Shown here: piece after piece, positions 61,773 through 64,000 of the stretch
Position numbering within the stretch: position 1 is the stretch's first letter
How the letters are laid out: each line of letters starts with the position of its first letter
Origin: Cercospora beticola
Taxonomy: Eukaryota; Ascomycota; Dothideomycetes; Mycosphaerellales; Mycosphaerellaceae
Assembly: GCF_033473495.1 (NCBI RefSeq)
Contig: NC_088936.1
Coordinates: forward strand, 1,302,001 to 1,366,000
Length of the DNA stretch: 64,000 nt
Direction of reading: 5' to 3'
The notes under the pieces: generated by a model
Databases searched by the model: none
Told to the model about the DNA's origin: nothing
What the model saw: only the letters and a program-made list of their open reading frames with translations
Program-made: the position numbers and the translations under genes

Positions 61773-64000
61773 TCAAGGTGCCAACAACTCGGCAAGCAAG
61801 ACTACCGAGCAGGCGTAGAAAGCGATGAGATGTAGTCCCATACTCCGCATCGACGATGAGGCAAGTGACGGGCTCCCTTCGTCTCCAGATGAATTATTAT
61901 CGTTGGAGTTATTGCCTCCATTCGAGTTCGACCCTGAGTCCTCATTTCCGGAATCATTCGATGAAACGTCGTTGTCGTTGTCGTTGTTGTTGTTCGAAGA
62001 TCCGCCCGATGAATCGGTATTCCCGCCGGAAGATTCCTGTCCATTGCCGCCAGAGGAGCCTCCAGAATTGTTGTTGGAAGCCTCGCTACCTTGGCCGCTG
62101 CCTCCAGAACCATTGCTTTCTGACCCATTTTCTCCGCCTCGGCCTGAGCCTGAGCCCTGATTATTGTTGTTGGACGAGTCACCGCCAGCGCCGCCAGATG
62201 AGCCTTGATTACCGCCAGAGGACCCTCCATTATTGGAAGATCCTCCGTTGTTTGAAGAACCTTCGTTGTTCGAGCTGCCTCCATTACTTCCCGACCCTCC
62301 ATTGTTGAAGCCTCCTCCATTATTGCCTGATGCTCCATTGTTGAAGCCTCCTCCATTATCGCCTGATGCTCCATTGTTTGAGCCACCTCCACCATTTCCT
62401 GATCCTCCATTGTTTGAACCTCCCCCTCCTCCATTGTCCGAACCACCTCCTCCATTTCCTGATCCTCCATTGTTTGAACCTCCCCCTCCTCCATTGTCCG
62501 AACCACCTCCTCCATTGTTTCCCGACCCTCCATTATTGCCACCACCTTTCTCACCCGACGAACCTCCACTACCAGGAGGCAAAGTCGGACCAGCAGGACT
62601 ACCTTCGGGAGGAAGCTCATTCGGAAGCGCAGTCGGTCGAGCAAAAGGAGGAATCTGAGGCAGGTTCCCAGGGACGGCAGTTTGCGGCGTGTTGTTCGGT
62701 TGCTCAGGGCGTGGAGTCGGTTTGTATCCACCTGGTAATGTAGGGGCCTCGGCCACCGAGGCCTTTGTCAGAGCTATGGGAGGATCGTAAACGCCGTAGA
62801 TGACCGGGAAGCAAGACTTCCACGCTCCCTGGAATCCAGTGACCTCTTGCGGCAAAGAAATGAGTGCGCGATATGCTCCTTCGTAGATGGTAGAACATTG
62901 CGGCTGTGGTGCTAATGGGTCACACCCAGGAGCGTTTTCCAGTGGCTGCAGATAGTAGGCTTCAGGCGGCGGATGAAGAACATCGCTCAAATTCAGTGGC
63001 TTAGCAGTCACGTTGAAGTTGCCGGCGACCTTTGCCATGACATCTGCGTATCCTGGTAGGTTGTGGGCCATGGTGCTGATGATGCTCGAGGCCTCTTTTG
63101 CATCGAAATTCAGCACAATACTGGAAACCTCCTGTGGTGCCAGAGATACCAGCTGACCCTTGATCGACGTCCCTTCGTGCTTTCTCTCCTGCCCGCCATC
63201 TACTGCTTGCGTCACGCAACCCTTTTCGTTGCAAGTTGTGCAGTATATTGCATCATTTGCATTGATTTCCCGCTCTGCAGAGAGATAGTCGAATTTGAGA
63301 TAGATCGAAGGCGAGGTGAATGTGGTTCCTGGAGCATATTCGTAGACTACTGCCGGTGGCTGTGTAATGGTTCCTGAAGGCTCAATGGTCGGTGTGGTGG
63401 ACTGAGTCGGAAAGTAGAAGAGTTGCACGCTGTTCCCCATGATTGTGCAATCGTTGGAGTAACTCGTGACGAACGATTTTCGACAGGTCGAGAAGGGCTT
63501 ATAGAAGTACTCCGGACATGGTGGCGAATTGGCCGGCGCAGGTGTGACCTTCGGCACGGAAGCATTGTATGGAAGTCCAAGGCTCGATACATATTCCACG
63601 TAGAGCTTGCTGCACTCCTTCGGTTTGAGTAATTCGCAGCTCGGCGTTGCCCTGGCAAGGGTTTTATTCCGAGTCGACTCCGTAGCTGTCTCACTGATAG
63701 AAGTGATGTTCAAAACTCGACTCGTCGCTGTGCTCGTCGCTGTGAAGTTGCCGCGGGCTACTGGTATCCTATAGACAGGTTCGGTTGAGTAAACATCTCC
63801 AGTACCGTAAGTGAGATCTGTGGTCAGCGCTTGATACACAGTGGTCGTGATATGTTTCCAGACGACATTTGCAGATGCGCGGCTGCGGTATTTACTCCAA
63901 CTGCTCGAGCATGCTGAGGCGGCAGCCAGATCCTGGTCGGGAGGCGGAGGCGAAGGCGGAGGAGGCGAACCAGCAGTAACCGTGACATGTTGCGTTGTCA
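61773..64000 (-). CDS. Secreted, Gly/Asn/Ser-repeat, probable GPI-anchored cell-wall protein (5' end beyond window)
   Basis: The frame is open from the window edge to the TGA at 61773-61775, 741 codons visible; the start and signal peptide lie to the right. There is no ATG near 63839, where a GTG sits in mid-frame. In order: a Pro-rich stretch SPPPPSPPPP (about 63930-63965); a Cys-containing, N-glycosylation-rich region (NFT, NIT, NKT, NAS, NVT, NLS) to about 62730, with VQLFYFP, TTFTSPSIYLKF and VYDPPIALTK, which resemble a common family of fungal secreted proteins without known function; a Pro-rich linker; about 240 residues of Gly/Asn/Ser repeats; and a hydrophobic C-terminus (LHLIAFYACSVVLLAELLAP) after small residues, the GPI signal layout. 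It probably sits in the outer wall. No intron is needed in the visible part. Normal codon use; untouched by RIP. Confidence 0.85.
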   Translation of the reverse strand, partial: TTQHVTVTAGSPPPPSPPPPDQDLAAASACSSSWSKYRSRASANVVWKHITTTVYQALTTDLTYGTGDVYSTEPVYRIPVARGNFTATSTATSRVLNITSISETATESTRNKTLARATPSCELLKPKECSKLYVEYVSSLGLPYNASVPKVTPAPANSPPCPEYFYKPFSTCRKSFVTSYSNDCTIMGNSVQLFYFPTQSTTPTIEPSGTITQPPAVVYEYAPGTTFTSPSIYLKFDYLSAEREINANDAIYCTTCNEKGCVTQAVDGGQERKHEGTSIKGQLVSLAPQEVSSIVLNFDAKEASSIISTMAHNLPGYADVMAKVAGNFNVTAKPLNLSDVLHPPPEAYYLQPLENAPGCDPLAPQPQCSTIYEGAYRALISLPQEVTGFQGAWKSCFPVIYGVYDPPIALTKASVAEAPTLPGGYKPTPRPEQPNNTPQTAVPGNLPQIPPFARPTALPNELPPEGSPAGPTLPPGSGGSSGEKGGGNNGGSGNNGGGGSDNGGGGGSNNGGSGNGGGGSDNGGGGGSNNGGSGNGGGGSNNGASGDNGGGFNNGASGNNGGGFNNGGSGSNGGSSNNEGSSNNGGSSNNGGSSGGNQGSSGGAGGDSSNNNNQGSGSGRGGENGSESNGSGGSGQGSEASNNNSGGSSGGNGQESSGGNTDSSGGSSNNNNDNDNDVSSNDSGNEDSGSNSNGGNNSNDNNSSGDEGSPSLASSSMRSMGLHLIAFYACSVVLLAELLAP
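62299..62515 (-). repeat. In-frame minisatellite in the cell-wall protein gene
   Basis: Two 36-bp units (62299-62334, 62335-62370) differing at one base, then two 60-bp units (62401-62460 and from 62461, identical for 55 bases). Both periods are multiples of three and encode 12- and 20-residue Gly/Asn/Ser units. Such arrays change length easily without breaking the frame. Confidence 0.9.

Noticed and set aside
61802..62743. Open frames in other frames across the repeat region of the cell-wall protein
   Set aside because: Shadows produced by the in-frame minisatellite; the GPI-signal frame is the coherent one.

Overview
The window comes from the nuclear genome of a filamentous ascomycete (Pezizomycotina; Dothideomycetes is only a guess). 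Three things point there. About 56 kb is A+T-rich DNA almost stripped of the dinucleotides CA and TG and loaded with TA, which is the footprint of repeat-induced point mutation (RIP, C to T at CpA on both strands). The mutated DNA is recognisable fungal transposons: Tad1-type LINEs, a Copia element and chromodomain Gypsy elements. The unmutated DNA has ordinary base composition, short fungal introns and fungal secreted-protein families.

Layout. 1-34272 and about 39600-61639 are RIP-mutated transposon nests; 34273 to about 39600 is an unmutated island, and 61640-64000 is the start of another unmutated, gene-bearing segment. The left nest holds the 3' end of a Gypsy copy (1-252), a minus-strand LINE (821-11998) split by a complete Copia element (1667-7800, 230-bp LTRs, GTATA target duplication), a second LINE 5' end (12259-12650), about 7 kb of unresolved relics, a complete Gypsy element (20640-27432, 195-bp LTRs, AGCGT target duplication) inserted in a LINE-like 3' tail, and another minus-strand LINE (about 27510-31260). 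The right nest holds a LINE ORF1 remnant (39240-39850), a near full-length plus-strand LINE (about 39855-44900), a different minus-strand LINE (about 45830-51150), a second Gypsy copy (52549-59347), a truncated copy of the Copia element (59348-60189) and the gag-protease part of another Copia (60190 to about 61500).

Genes. None of the transposon genes can encode an intact protein; their reading frames are full of TAG and TAA but family motifs remain readable. The island carries a broken member of a fungal family of unknown function (34740-35718) and a minus-strand, intron-containing gene for a predicted secreted, possibly Kex2-processed protein (36525-37422). The right edge holds a large minus-strand gene, open beyond the window, for a secreted, Gly/Asn/Ser-repeat, probably GPI-anchored cell-wall protein (61773 to edge). 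The arrangement (secreted-protein genes next to RIP-mutated repeat blocks) resembles the compartmented genomes known from many plant-associated fungi, but the sequence alone does not show the lifestyle.

Caveat on coding calls: TGA is almost absent from RIP-mutated DNA on both strands, so 'all stops are TAG/TAA' is no evidence for a frame there. Transposon calls rest on protein motifs, LTR and target-site structure, and copy-to-copy matches read by eye.
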